Assembly: GCF_900142735.1 (NCBI RefSeq)
Contig: NZ_FRBY01000006.1
Coordinates: 1 to 64,000, forward strand
Direction of reading: 5' to 3'
Length of the DNA stretch: 64,000 bases
Source: Flavobacterium saccharophilum
GTDB taxonomy: Bacteria; Bacteroidota; Bacteroidia; Flavobacteriales; Flavobacteriaceae
How positions within the stretch are numbered: the first letter of the stretch is position 1; every line of letters starts with the position of its first letter. The translations under genes and the position numbers were made by a program. The notes under the pieces were generated by a model. The model worked only from the letters and a program-made list of their open reading frames with translations, made no database searches and was not told the origin of the DNA. This document shows positions 24,718 to 34,106 of the stretch, piece by piece.

Positions 24718-26436
24718 ATGAGAATTAAAACCAAATTGAATCTGGGCGTTGGATTGTTATTTTTGATGATCATCATACTTTCGTTAGTGAGTGGCTATTC
24801 TGTTTTTTTGATAAAGGCAGACACGGAGAATATTCTGAAAGCGAATTATAACACGCTGGAATATTCGCGAAATATGATTTTGTCTTTGGATGAAATTAAA
24901 GAAAGTCCTGATAGTAAAATTCATGTTTTCAAGGAATATCTTGAGAAACAAACGCAAAATGTAACCGAACCCGGTGAAAAAGAAGCGACGGCTAAACTTG
25001 AAAATGATTTTTCGTTTTTAGAAAAAAATAGCACCGATGAAAAAATAAAAGCGCAAATCAGACAAGACATTTTTGCCATTATGAAACTGAATCTGGATGC
25101 TATAAAACAGAAAAGTGACATTGCCAAACATACTGCTGAAAATGCTAATTTATGGATCGCTATTGTGGGAAGTTTATGCTTTTTGATTGCTTTTAACTTA
25201 TTGGTTAATCTACCGAATAATATTGCAAACCCTATTAAGGAACTAACGCAAAGTATCAGGGAAATTGCCAATAAAAACTATTCGGAGCGTGTGCATTTTA
25301 CCAGCCACAGTGAATATGGTGATTTGGCAAAATCATTCAATACGATGGCGCAGAAACTTCAGGAATACAACGACAGTAATTTATATAAATTATTCTTTGA
25401 GAAAAAGCGACTCGAAACGCTTATCAATAATATGAACGATCCTATTATTGGTTTGGATAATGAAGGTATTGTTTTATTTATGAATGATGAAGCACTGAAG
25501 ATTATCGGAATGAAATTAGAAGATGTTATCGGAAAATCGGCTTATAATTTGGCTTTGTCGAATGATTTAATTCGGTCTTTGATTGTAAAAGAAGAAACTG
25601 ATTCTCCTAAAAAACAACCACTTAAAATTTATGCACACGGAAAGGAAAGTTATTTCGAAAAAGAAATTCTAAATATTACTATAATTCCAACGGGAGAAGA
25701 AAAAGAAATTAATATTGGTGATGTTATTATTCTGCGAAATATTACGCTTTTTAAAGAACTTGATTTTGCTAAAACCAATTTTATTGCCACCGTTTCACAC
25801 GAATTAAAAACCCCAATTGCGTCTATAAAACTAAGTCTTCAATTACTTGAAAACACAAAAACCGGCGACATGAACGACGATCAGAAACAATTGGTCGAAA
25901 GTATTAAAGATGACAGTCAGCGTTTACTAAAAATCACAGGCGAACTGCTGAATTTGTCACAATTGGAAACCGGAAATATTCAGTTGAATATCGAAAAAAG
26001 CAATCCACACGAAATTGTAAATTATGCTGTGGAAGCCGTAAAAGTTCAGGCCGATCAAAAGCAAATTAAATTAATAATTAATGCTGATGAAAACCTCGAA
26101 GACGTAAAAGCCGATAGCGAAAAAACAGGCTGGGTTTTGATTAATTATTTGTCGAATGCCATTCGATATTCTTCAGAAAAGAGTACGATTGTCATTCAAT
26201 TAAAAAAAGAAAACAATCAAATCGTATTTCAGGTTATCGACACCGGAAAAGGAATTGACGCCAGATATAAAGACAAAGTTTTCGATAAATATTTCCAGGT
26301 TCCCGGCAGCCAAAAATCAGGAACCGGATTAGGTTTGGCAATCAGCAAAGAATTTATTGAAGCGCAAAATGGAAATGTTGGCGTAGAAAGTAATTTAGGA
26401 TTGGGAAGTACATTCTGGTTTTCATTAAAAGTTTAA
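24718..26436 (+). CDS. Membrane sensor histidine kinase (HAMP-PAS-HisKA-HATPase)
   Basis: A 572-residue kinase: membrane helices near 8-32 and 142-163 enclose a periplasmic sensor of about 110 residues; HAMP follows, then a PAS domain near 240-340, the H-box VSHELKTPIAS with His361, and a HATPase with NYLSNAIRYSS, DTGKGI and GTGLGLAISKE. It lies in the kdp cluster after the kinase-less KdpD fragment. It could replace the kinase half of KdpD or be an independent sensor. No response regulator follows it, so the partner must lie elsewhere, perhaps the NtrC-type protein at 14652. Confidence 0.9.
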   Translation: MRIKTKLNLGVGLLFLMIIILSLVSGYSVFLIKADTENILKANYNTLEYSRNMILSLDEIKESPDSKIHVFKEYLEKQTQNVTEPGEKEATAKLENDFSFLEKNSTDEKIKAQIRQDIFAIMKLNLDAIKQKSDIAKHTAENANLWIAIVGSLCFLIAFNLLVNLPNNIANPIKELTQSIREIANKNYSERVHFTSHSEYGDLAKSFNTMAQKLQEYNDSNLYKLFFEKKRLETLINNMNDPIIGLDNEGIVLFMNDEALKIIGMKLEDVIGKSAYNLALSNDLIRSLIVKEETDSPKKQPLKIYAHGKESYFEKEILNITIIPTGEEKEINIGDVIILRNITLFKELDFAKTNFIATVSHELKTPIASIKLSLQLLENTKTGDMNDDQKQLVESIKDDSQRLLKITGELLNLSQLETGNIQLNIEKSNPHEIVNYAVEAVKVQADQKQIKLIINADENLEDVKADSEKTGWVLINYLSNAIRYSSEKSTIVIQLKKENNQIVFQVIDTGKGIDARYKDKVFDKYFQVPGSQKSGTGLGLAISKEFIEAQNGNVGVESNLGLGSTFWFSLKV

Positions 26437-26439
26437 AAA

Positions 26440-26683
26440 GAGCCATAGGCTCAAATTATATTGTAGGGCTGGACTTCAGTCCAGTTGAGACAAAGTATGG
26501 AATATTTGGGATGAAAATTTTCAAAAAAAGCTCCAGCGGAGCGTAATATTTATAAATAATTAATGATTTCCCTATACAAAGCTCCAGCGGAGCGACATTC
26601 ATCGTGATAATAAACATGTCACCCCGATGGAGTTTATTAAAATGTGATAATAATTTTCTATAAACATATCGTCCCGCTGGGAC
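26440..26683. repeat. Composite palindrome array, copy B
   Basis: The array begins with GAGCCATAGGCTC (26440-26452) and the perfect palindrome CTGGACTTCAGTCCAG (26469-26484). GCTCCAGCGGAGC follows at 26530-26542 and 26581-26593, then an imperfect GTCACCCCGATGGAG and GTCCCGCTGGGAC (26671-26683). The order of units from 26530 matches copy A at 16117-16276, down to spacer words such as TTTTCTATAAACAT. Confidence 0.85.
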
Positions 26684-26720
26684 TCACTTTATATTGCAAT
26701 TGAAATTTGAAATTGAAAAA

Positions 26721-27494
26721 TTACGTATTCGAAGTATTATTCTTAATCTCCATCACTTCCCTTTTAACTTCCAAAAGCAAATCTTTCATACTTTGCGATT
26801 CTGTCTGTTCATGACGTCTATCGCTTCGCCCTATGTTGCATTCGTATTCCCAGATTTCTAAAATATCTGAGGCTTTCACTTCATAATTCGGATAAAAACG
26901 ATTGTCTGATTCCAGAACCAAAGCATTCTTTTTGTTCTTATTGAGACGTTTATAGACCATACCTTCATTTTTGGTAATCAGGATATAAGTTTTACCATCC
27001 ATAACCTCGCCCAGCCTTTCGACATAACGCCCAATAATAATCGAACCGTCTTCGTGAGGTGGCATTGAATCACCTTCTACAGGAAAACCTCTGTGTTTGC
27101 CTGGCCCTAAAAATGGAAGCGAAACCTGCTGTAAACTTTCAATATATTCGGGATCGGCATAGCCGTTTAAGTAGCCTGCTTTTGCTTTTTGGCTTACAAT
27201 TTCGATGAAATTTTCTCCGAATTTATCAACTTGTATGGGCAAAATGAGTCGGTTTCCTTCTAATTTTATCAAATTTTCCACATCTATTTTGCGGATATCG
27301 ACAGACAGTATCAAATCAATACTCATATGAAAATATAAAGCGATCTGCTTTAAAATATCATACGGCGCTTCTGAAGTTCCATCTTCGTACTTAACGTATC
27401 TTCCTCGTGTTATTTTAAGGTTTCCAGCTAATTTCTCTTGTGATATTTTATGCTTAACCCTTAGTGCTCTAATGTTATCTGAAAATAAGGACAT
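26721..27494 (-). CDS. Self-cleaving XRE/S24 repressor (LexA/CI-like)
   Basis: I start at 27494: this begins exactly at the HTH (MSLFSDNIRAL), and a minus-strand -7 box TATATTTG lies at 27521-27528, downstream of the in-frame ATG at 27599. The 257-residue protein has a Cro/CI HTH (about 7-62) and an S24 peptidase domain with Ser143 in EGDSM and Lys182 in VYKRL, the catalytic pair. KAKAGYLNG holds a candidate Ala106-Gly107 autocleavage bond. It is divergent from the polymerase cassette, which it presumably represses until RecA-type activation. Confidence 0.9.
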   Translation of the reverse strand: MSLFSDNIRALRVKHKISQEKLAGNLKITRGRYVKYEDGTSEAPYDILKQIALYFHMSIDLILSVDIRKIDVENLIKLEGNRLILPIQVDKFGENFIEIVSQKAKAGYLNGYADPEYIESLQQVSLPFLGPGKHRGFPVEGDSMPPHEDGSIIIGRYVERLGEVMDGKTYILITKNEGMVYKRLNKNKKNALVLESDNRFYPNYEVKASDILEIWEYECNIGRSDRRHEQTESQSMKDLLLEVKREVMEIKNNTSNT

Positions 27495-27578
27495 AATTAA
27501 TTTGTTATAATTTGGAACACCAAATATACAAAAAATTGTTATTATCTGTATTAATTTTGTTGTACAAAAACAAAGGAA
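27495..27578. promoter_or_regulatory. Divergent promoter with palindromes on both -7 elements
   Basis: The 84-bp gap between repressor and polymerase starts contains a minus-strand TATATTTG (27521-27528) and a plus-strand TAATTTTG (27552-27559). ATTTGG-AACA-CCAAAT (27510-27525) overlaps the first, and TTTTGT-TGT-ACAAAA (27555-27569) overlaps the second. These are candidate operators; clear -33 TTG boxes at normal spacing are not seen. Confidence 0.65.
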
Positions 27579-28760
27579 ATGGCAAGGGCAATTGTACACA
27601 TGGATTTGGATACCTTTTTTGTATCCTGCGAAAGGCTAACAAACTCAGAATTAAGAGGCAAACCTCTAATTATTGGTGGTGGTGATCGCGGTGTTGTGGC
27701 CTCTTGTTCGTATGAAGCACGTTACTTTGGAGTGCGTTCAGCTATGCCTATTCATATGGCGATGAAACTTTGTCCGCAAGCCAAAGTTATAAAAGGCGAT
27801 ATGGAATTATATTCGAAATTATCGCATGATGTTACGCAGGTCATTCAAGAAAAAGCACCGATTATGGAAAAAGCCAGCATCGATGAATTTTATCTTGATA
27901 TTACCGGAATGGATAAATTTCACGGAAGTTATAAATGGACGAATGAACTCGCACAATCTGTTATTAAAGAAACCGGATTACCAATTAGTTTTTCATTATC
28001 CATCAATAAAACCGTTTCTAAAATTGCTACCGGCGAAGGCAAACCCGTTGGAAATTTACAAATTCCGGAAAACGAGGTACAAGGTTTTTTGAATCCGTTA
28101 TCGATTCAAAAAATTCCTATGGTTGGAGCGGTCACTTTTCAGCTTTTATCCCGAATTGGCGTCCGTAAAATTCAAACCTTATCTGAAATGCCGCCTGAAG
28201 TTTTACAGCAGATGATTGGCAAAAACGGTTTGGATATTTGGAAAAAAGCCAACGGAATCGATAATACACCTGTTGAACCTTATACCGAAAGAAAATCAAT
28301 TTCGACTGAACATACTTTTTCTCAGGATACTATTGATATTGCAAAACTCAAAAGAGTGCTTATCGGAATGGTCGAAAAACTGGCTTTCCAATTGCGGTCT
28401 GAGCAATGGCTGACCTCAACTATTACGGTTAAAATACGCTACGCCAATTTTGATACCGAAACCAAACAATGCAAAATCGCCTACACTTCAGCAGATCATA
28501 TTCTGACCAAAAATGTAATGGAACTTTTCGAAAAAGTCTACCAACGCCGAATGCGATTGCGCCTGATTGGTATTCGCTTTAGCGGATTGGTTCGCGGTAC
28601 CTATCAAATTGATCTTTTTGAAGATACTGAAGAAATGTTATCGCTTTATGAAGCTATGGATAAAATGAAAAGCCGTTATGGTTTTGATGCCGTAATGCGC
28701 TGTGCCGGAGCCATTTTTAAACCTAATAATAAAGATGAAATTTTAAAACGTAAAAAATAA
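27579..28760 (+). CDS. dinB: Y-family translesion DNA polymerase (DinB-like)
   Basis: A 393-residue Y-family polymerase with MDLDTFF (8-14; metal ligands Asp9 and steric-gate Phe13/14), SIDEF (100-104; Asp102, Glu103) and a little-finger domain. QIDLF (343-347) matches a beta-clamp-binding pentamer. It copies damaged DNA at low fidelity. It is first in a cassette with dnaE-like and nuclease genes, 2 bp before dnaE, and diverges from the S24 repressor. The linkage to dnaE recalls imuB-dnaE2 cassettes, but the catalytic residues are intact here, unlike in ImuB. Confidence 0.93.
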   Translation: MARAIVHMDLDTFFVSCERLTNSELRGKPLIIGGGDRGVVASCSYEARYFGVRSAMPIHMAMKLCPQAKVIKGDMELYSKLSHDVTQVIQEKAPIMEKASIDEFYLDITGMDKFHGSYKWTNELAQSVIKETGLPISFSLSINKTVSKIATGEGKPVGNLQIPENEVQGFLNPLSIQKIPMVGAVTFQLLSRIGVRKIQTLSEMPPEVLQQMIGKNGLDIWKKANGIDNTPVEPYTERKSISTEHTFSQDTIDIAKLKRVLIGMVEKLAFQLRSEQWLTSTITVKIRYANFDTETKQCKIAYTSADHILTKNVMELFEKVYQRRMRLRLIGIRFSGLVRGTYQIDLFEDTEEMLSLYEAMDKMKSRYGFDAVMRCAGAIFKPNNKDEILKRKK

Positions 28761-28762
28761 TC

Positions 28763-31700
28763 ATGTACCTCAACTGTCATTCATACCATTCATTACGCTA
28801 CGGCACCATTCCGCTTACGGAATTGGTTAAAGATGCTGTTTTGCATGGCGTAAAAGCTATGGCATTGACTGATATTAATACCGTTACCGGAATTTATGAT
28901 TTTATAAGAGAATGCTATAAAGTCGAAATCAAACCTCTGGTTGGAATGGAATTTCGCTGTAATCATCAATTTAGATATATTGGTTTGGCAAAAAATGCTG
29001 AAGGTTTAGGGGAAATGAATCGGTTTTTAACGGATCACAATTTTAGCGGAGAAGCTTTGCCTTTAATTGCTCCTCAATTTGAATCGGTTTTTGTGATTTA
29101 TACTTTAGAAAATGCTCCGAAAACGCTTCGTGAAAATGAATTTATCGGTATTCGGACAGATGAAGTTTCAAAGCTTTTTACATCGGAACATAAAAATCAA
29201 ATTTCTAAAATGGTTGTGCTTCAACCGGTAACTTTTAGAAATAAAAAAGAATTCAACCTGCATAAAATTCTGCGTGCGATTGATACCAATATTATTTTAT
29301 CAAAATTGACAGAAGCTGATTATTGCAGAACTTCTGAAAAAATGTTGCCTCTGGAATCGCTTTTGCCTTTCTATGAAAAATACCCTGAAATTATTGCCAA
29401 CACACAGAAAATTATTGATTCCTGTTATTTTCAGTTTGATTTTTCAATTAAAAGAAATAAAAAATTCTTTACCGGAAGTCGTGAGAGTGATCTCGAAAAA
29501 TTAACAGAATTGGCCGAAAAAGGTTTTGAATGGCGTTATGGAAAAGAAAACAAAATTGCTCGAAAACGTGTAGAAAAAGAATTAAAAGTTATTGACGAAT
29601 TACAATTCAGCGGTTATTTTTTAATCACTTGGGATATTGTCCGATACAGCAACAGTCAGGGATTTATGCACATTGGGCGGGGAAGCGGAGCCAACAGCAT
29701 TATTGCTTATTGTCTCGGAATTACCGATATATGTCCAATCGAACTCGATCTGTATTTTGAACGTTTTTTAAATTTAAATAGAAAAAGCCCACCCGATTTT
29801 GACATTGACTGGAGCTGGAAAGAACGCAATACCATTTTAGAATATATTTTCGAAACTTATGGTCGTGAGCACGTTGCTTTTTGTGGAACCAATGTCGAAT
29901 TCAAATACCGTTCTATTTTTAGAGAAGTCGGAAAAGTTTTTGGCCTTCCGAAAGAAGAATTGGATATGCTGGCCAAAAATCCGATGGAATTACACCAGAC
30001 TAATTCTATTGTAAAATTGGTTCAGGAATATGGCATGATGATGGGTAAATACCCTAATCAACGAAGTATGCACGCTTGTGGGATTATCATTTCTGAAGAT
30101 CCCATTACGAATTACACACCACTTGAAATGCCCCCAAAAGGTTTTCCAATCGTGCTTTTTGACATGCATATTGCCGAAGAAATTGGTTTTGATAAATTTG
30201 ATATTCTGAGTCAGCGTGGAATTGGGCATATCGATGACAGCGTAAAACTGATCGAAAAAAATAGAGGAATTAAAGTAGACATTCGCAATACTTCTATTTC
30301 TAAAGATGAAGCAGTATGCAATGTTCATTTGGCACAAGGCAAAACGATTGGCTGTTTTTATATTGAAAGCCCGGCGATGCGCGGTTTATTACGCCGATTG
30401 AATTGTGATAATTATAAAGTTTTAGTGGCAGCGTCTTCAATCATTCGGCCTGGAGTTGCTCAATCCGGCATGATGAAAGAATACATTTTCCGTCATAATT
30501 ATCCGGACCAATTCGAGTATTTTCATGAGGTTTTCAAAGAACATCTTGGCGAAACGTATGGCATTATGGTCTATCAGGAAGATGTCATTAAAATCGCCCA
30601 ACATTACGGAGGTGTTCCTGCTGCTGATGGTGATATCTTGCGCCGTGCCATGTCAGGAAAAGGGCGTTCTCTAGAAGCTTTACAAAAAGTAAAAGATAAT
30701 TTCTTTGCGTCTTGTGCCAGAAAAGGACATCCTGAAGCACTAAGTCAGGAAATTTATCGTCAGATTGAATCGTTTGCCGGATTTTCGTTTTGTAAAGCCC
30801 ACTCGGCTTCTTATGCGGTGGAAAGTTATCAGAGTTTGTATCTCAAAATTAATTATCCTGTAGAATTTATGGTCGCGGTCATTAACAATCAGGGCGGATT
30901 TTATCGTACTGAGGTTTATGTACACGAAGCGCGAATGTCTGGCGGAATAATTCTCAATCCGTGTGTGAATAAAAGCGAATATCAAACTACGGTTTATGGA
31001 AATGATATTTATTTAGGGTTTATGCATTTGCAGGGTTTAGAATCGAAAACCGCGAATTTGATTGAATCAGATCGGGAGAAAAATGGCGACTTTCTTTCTT
31101 TGGAAGATTTCATCAACCGAATTCCGATTGGGATTGAAAGCATTAAAATTTTAATTTTTATTGATGCTTTTCGATTTACAGGAAAAACTAAAAATCAGCT
31201 CTTAGTGATTGCAAGTTTGCTTTTAAACAACTTCAAACCTGAAAACAGAAGTTTGATGTTGTTGCAGGAACCGGTAAAGGAATACAAACTTCCAACGCTG
31301 GAACGTTCTTTATTTGAAGATGCTTTTGATGAAATTGAGTTGTTGAGTTTTCCTGTCTCCTGTACTGTTTTTGACTTGCTTCAGACTAAATTCCGTGGTA
31401 CTATTATGGCTAAAGATTTAGTAATCCATCATAAAAAACAAGTTCGGATGCTGGCGTATTTAATCTCCAGAAAACAAGTTCCGACCAAAAAAGGAAATAT
31501 GTATTTCGGCACCTGGATCGATCACGAAGGTACTTATTTTGATACTGCACATTTTCCGGATTGTCTGGCCCAATATCCTTTTCAGGGAGGTGGATGTTAT
31601 TTGCTTTTGGGAAATGTAGAAGTTGATTATCATTTTCCGACAATCACCATTATCAAAATGGCGAAAATGCCTTTTATTCCGGATCCGCGGTATATGGATG

Positions 31701-31822
31701 CCAAAGATCAGTTTAAAACACAGCGTCAAATTAAGGAAGATGTGAGTTCAACGCATCGAGAACCTTATCCGCAGGGACATGAAATCAATTTACCAAGACA
31801 CCGAATGAAATTTCAAAAATAA
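28763..31822 (+). CDS. Short DNA polymerase III alpha subunit (DnaE2-like)
   Basis: At 1019 residues it is shorter than replicative DnaE (about 1150-1500 in this phylum). The catalytic aspartates are present in PPDFDIDW (Asp345, Asp347, Asp349), and the FSFCKAHSASYA motif is intact. The N-terminal PHP domain has CHSYHS and LTDIN where active PHP domains have HxH and TDHG, so its proofreading activity looks lost. Tight linkage to a Y-family polymerase (2 bp) and a damage-type repressor points to an error-prone, inducible polymerase. It is followed 6 bp later by a DnaQ-like exonuclease gene, which may supply or replace proofreading. Confidence 0.9.
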   Translation: MYLNCHSYHSLRYGTIPLTELVKDAVLHGVKAMALTDINTVTGIYDFIRECYKVEIKPLVGMEFRCNHQFRYIGLAKNAEGLGEMNRFLTDHNFSGEALPLIAPQFESVFVIYTLENAPKTLRENEFIGIRTDEVSKLFTSEHKNQISKMVVLQPVTFRNKKEFNLHKILRAIDTNIILSKLTEADYCRTSEKMLPLESLLPFYEKYPEIIANTQKIIDSCYFQFDFSIKRNKKFFTGSRESDLEKLTELAEKGFEWRYGKENKIARKRVEKELKVIDELQFSGYFLITWDIVRYSNSQGFMHIGRGSGANSIIAYCLGITDICPIELDLYFERFLNLNRKSPPDFDIDWSWKERNTILEYIFETYGREHVAFCGTNVEFKYRSIFREVGKVFGLPKEELDMLAKNPMELHQTNSIVKLVQEYGMMMGKYPNQRSMHACGIIISEDPITNYTPLEMPPKGFPIVLFDMHIAEEIGFDKFDILSQRGIGHIDDSVKLIEKNRGIKVDIRNTSISKDEAVCNVHLAQGKTIGCFYIESPAMRGLLRRLNCDNYKVLVAASSIIRPGVAQSGMMKEYIFRHNYPDQFEYFHEVFKEHLGETYGIMVYQEDVIKIAQHYGGVPAADGDILRRAMSGKGRSLEALQKVKDNFFASCARKGHPEALSQEIYRQIESFAGFSFCKAHSASYAVESYQSLYLKINYPVEFMVAVINNQGGFYRTEVYVHEARMSGGIILNPCVNKSEYQTTVYGNDIYLGFMHLQGLESKTANLIESDREKNGDFLSLEDFINRIPIGIESIKILIFIDAFRFTGKTKNQLLVIASLLLNNFKPENRSLMLLQEPVKEYKLPTLERSLFEDAFDEIELLSFPVSCTVFDLLQTKFRGTIMAKDLVIHHKKQVRMLAYLISRKQVPTKKGNMYFGTWIDHEGTYFDTAHFPDCLAQYPFQGGGCYLLLGNVEVDYHFPTITIIKMAKMPFIPDPRYMDAKDQFKTQRQIKEDVSSTHREPYPQGHEINLPRHRMKFQK

Positions 31823-31828
31823 CCAACG

Positions 31829-33253
31829 ATGATTTTACAAGAACAAAAAGAGGTTTTGCGTTATAGTAAAGAGATGAAAAAGCAGGAATATGCCATAGTA
31901 GATATCGAAACCACGGGTGGAAACGCCAGTGGCAGCCGCATTACTGAAATTGCAATCATTATTCATGATGGCGAAAATGTAATCGACCGCTTCGAAACGC
32001 TTGTTAATCCTGAAAAAGAAATTCCGCTTTCTATTTTTGGTTTAACCGGTATTAATAATGCAATGGTCGCCAATGCACCAATCTTCGATGCTATTTCAGA
32101 GAAAGTATTGGAAATGCTGACCGACCGTATTTTTGTTGCTCATAATGTCAACTTCGACTATTCTTTTGTACGTCATCAATTGGAACAGGCTGGATTTAAA
32201 TGGACTGCAAGAAAACTGTGTACTGTTCGCGCAGCACGAAAAATCAAACCTGGGCTGTCATCCTACAGTTTGGGAAAACTTTGCTATTCGCTTGACATTC
32301 CTTTAGAAAATCAACACCGGGCTGGCGGAGATGCAGATGCGACCGCAATATTATTTTCCCGATTACTCGAATGGGACGCTGAAGGCGAGATCGCAAAAAT
32401 GGTCAAGATGACTTCTCAAGATCAGCGTTTACCTCCCAATTTACCTCCTGAAGATTTTAATAATTTACCCGAAAAACCAGGTGTGTATTATTTTTATAAT
32501 CAGCAGAAAAAGGTAATATATGTTGGAAAAGCCATCAACTTAAAAAAACGGGTAGCTTCTCATTTTAGCGGTCATAAAATCAATCCGCAAAGACAGCATT
32601 TTTTAAGAGATATTCACGGAATTTCCTTTGAAGTCTGTGCGAACGAATTAATGGCGCTTTTATTAGAATGCACCGAAATTAAACAGCTTTGGCCAACATA
32701 CAACAGAGCATTAAAGCGTTTTGAAGCTAAATTCGGTATTTATCAATATGAAGCAAGAAACGGATATAAATATCTGGCCGTTGGAAAACTAACCAAATTT
32801 CAGACTTGTATTCATGAATTTAATAGTTTGTATAACGCTATAGATTTGCTGAGAAGTCTGGCGGAGCAGTTTGAAATTGATCAAAGATTCTGCAAATATT
32901 CCAGACCCGAAGAAGGAGAGTTTTTTCAAAATAATGAAGTGAAAAGTCTGCCGGATGTTTTGCTTCACAACGAGCAAGTCGACAATGCCATTGATTTTCT
33001 ATTAAGCAACAGGCCCACTTTTGCCATTATAGATAAAGGAAGATCAAAAGAAGAACGCAGTTGTATCTGGGTTGAAAATGGTCATTTTTATGGTATGGGT
33101 TACATTCCATCAGATGTGGCGATTACTGATCCATCAGAAGTAAAAAATTATGTCACGCAGTACAAAAGCAATCAATACATGGTACAGTTAATTTTCGCTT
33201 ACGCAGAAAAATATCCAGGTAAAGTCTTCTTTAACAAGCAGTTTCTGAAATAA
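31829..33253 (+). CDS. DnaQ-like exonuclease fused to a GIY-YIG nuclease domain
   Basis: The 474-residue protein carries two nuclease domains. The N-terminal DEDDh exonuclease has Asp25, Glu27, Asp110, His163 and Asp168. The GIY-YIG domain follows with PGVYYF (217-222), VIYVGKA (229-235; Lys234) and Arg241. The remaining 200 residues contain no obvious motif. This is the arrangement of Cho/UvrC-like incision proteins with an added proofreader. It is the third gene of the polymerase cassette. A second ATG at 31874 starts closer to the exonuclease core; the start is undecided. Confidence 0.9.
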   Translation: MILQEQKEVLRYSKEMKKQEYAIVDIETTGGNASGSRITEIAIIIHDGENVIDRFETLVNPEKEIPLSIFGLTGINNAMVANAPIFDAISEKVLEMLTDRIFVAHNVNFDYSFVRHQLEQAGFKWTARKLCTVRAARKIKPGLSSYSLGKLCYSLDIPLENQHRAGGDADATAILFSRLLEWDAEGEIAKMVKMTSQDQRLPPNLPPEDFNNLPEKPGVYYFYNQQKKVIYVGKAINLKKRVASHFSGHKINPQRQHFLRDIHGISFEVCANELMALLLECTEIKQLWPTYNRALKRFEAKFGIYQYEARNGYKYLAVGKLTKFQTCIHEFNSLYNAIDLLRSLAEQFEIDQRFCKYSRPEEGEFFQNNEVKSLPDVLLHNEQVDNAIDFLLSNRPTFAIIDKGRSKEERSCIWVENGHFYGMGYIPSDVAITDPSEVKNYVTQYKSNQYMVQLIFAYAEKYPGKVFFNKQFLK

Positions 33254-33322
33254 GAATTTATAATCAATTTAATTAAATGCTTAATAATCAGTAAATTTAA
33301 TATCCAACTAATTAAAGATACC

Positions 33323-34099
33323 ATGAAAATAGCAACATATAATGTAAACGGAGTCAACGGAAGACTAAATGTATTACTGCGCTGGCTTGAAGAAGCTGCA
33401 CCTGATATTGTTTGTCTGCAGGAATTGAAAGCGCCACAGGATAATTTTCCGCTAAAAGCGATTAATGACGCAGGCTACAACGCTATTTGGCACGGACAAA
33501 AACAATGGAATGGTGTTGCTATTCTGGCCCGAAATATGGAAATTGAAGAAGTAACGCGCATTCTTCCCGGCGATGAAGAAGATGTTCAGAGCCGCTATAT
33601 TGAAGCTTTGATAAACGGAATCGTGATCGCCTGTCTTTATTTACCCAACGGAAACCCCGCGCCGGGACCTAAGTTAGAATATAAGTTAAAATGGTTTGAT
33701 CGCCTGGCGGAACGTGCAGAAACACTATTGAGTTTAAATACTCCTGTAATATTAGTTGGAGATTTTAATGTCATGCCAACAGAATTAGATGTTTATAAAC
33801 CTGAAAAATGGGTTAAAGATGCTCTTTTCTTACCTGAAGTTCGAAAAGCTTTTGCAGCTATTCTTTCACAAGGATGGACAGATGCAATTAGAAAATTATA
33901 TCCTGATGAGAAAATTTACACCTTTTGGGATTATTTTAGAAATGCTTATGAGAGAGATGCAGGTTTGAGAATTGATCATTTTTTGCTGAGTTCAGAGATA
34001 GCAACGAAATTACGCTCCGGCGGAGTTGATCGTCATGTTCGAGGCTGGGAAAAGACGAGCGATCATGCACCTGTATGGATTGAAATTGACAAAAAATAA
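33323..34099 (+). CDS. xth: Exodeoxyribonuclease III / AP endonuclease
   Basis: A 258-residue endonuclease/exonuclease/phosphatase-family enzyme. MKIATYNVNGVNGR carries the metal-site Asn7, LQELK the Glu34, GDFNVMP the catalytic Asp-Asn pair, and TSDHAPVW the terminal His. It incises DNA 5' to abasic sites in base-excision repair. It lies 69 bp after the polymerase cassette in the same direction and 7 bp before an alkB-type gene, forming a DNA-repair block. Length is normal for the family. Confidence 0.95.
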   Translation: MKIATYNVNGVNGRLNVLLRWLEEAAPDIVCLQELKAPQDNFPLKAINDAGYNAIWHGQKQWNGVAILARNMEIEEVTRILPGDEEDVQSRYIEALINGIVIACLYLPNGNPAPGPKLEYKLKWFDRLAERAETLLSLNTPVILVGDFNVMPTELDVYKPEKWVKDALFLPEVRKAFAAILSQGWTDAIRKLYPDEKIYTFWDYFRNAYERDAGLRIDHFLLSSEIATKLRSGGVDRHVRGWEKTSDHAPVWIEIDKK

Positions 34100-34106
34100 A
34101 TGGAAA

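Noticed and set aside
16457..26436. Kdp block as a recently acquired island
   Set aside because: Bracketing repeats are suggestive, but no integrase, tRNA or composition break is visible; kept only as a hypothesis in the findings.
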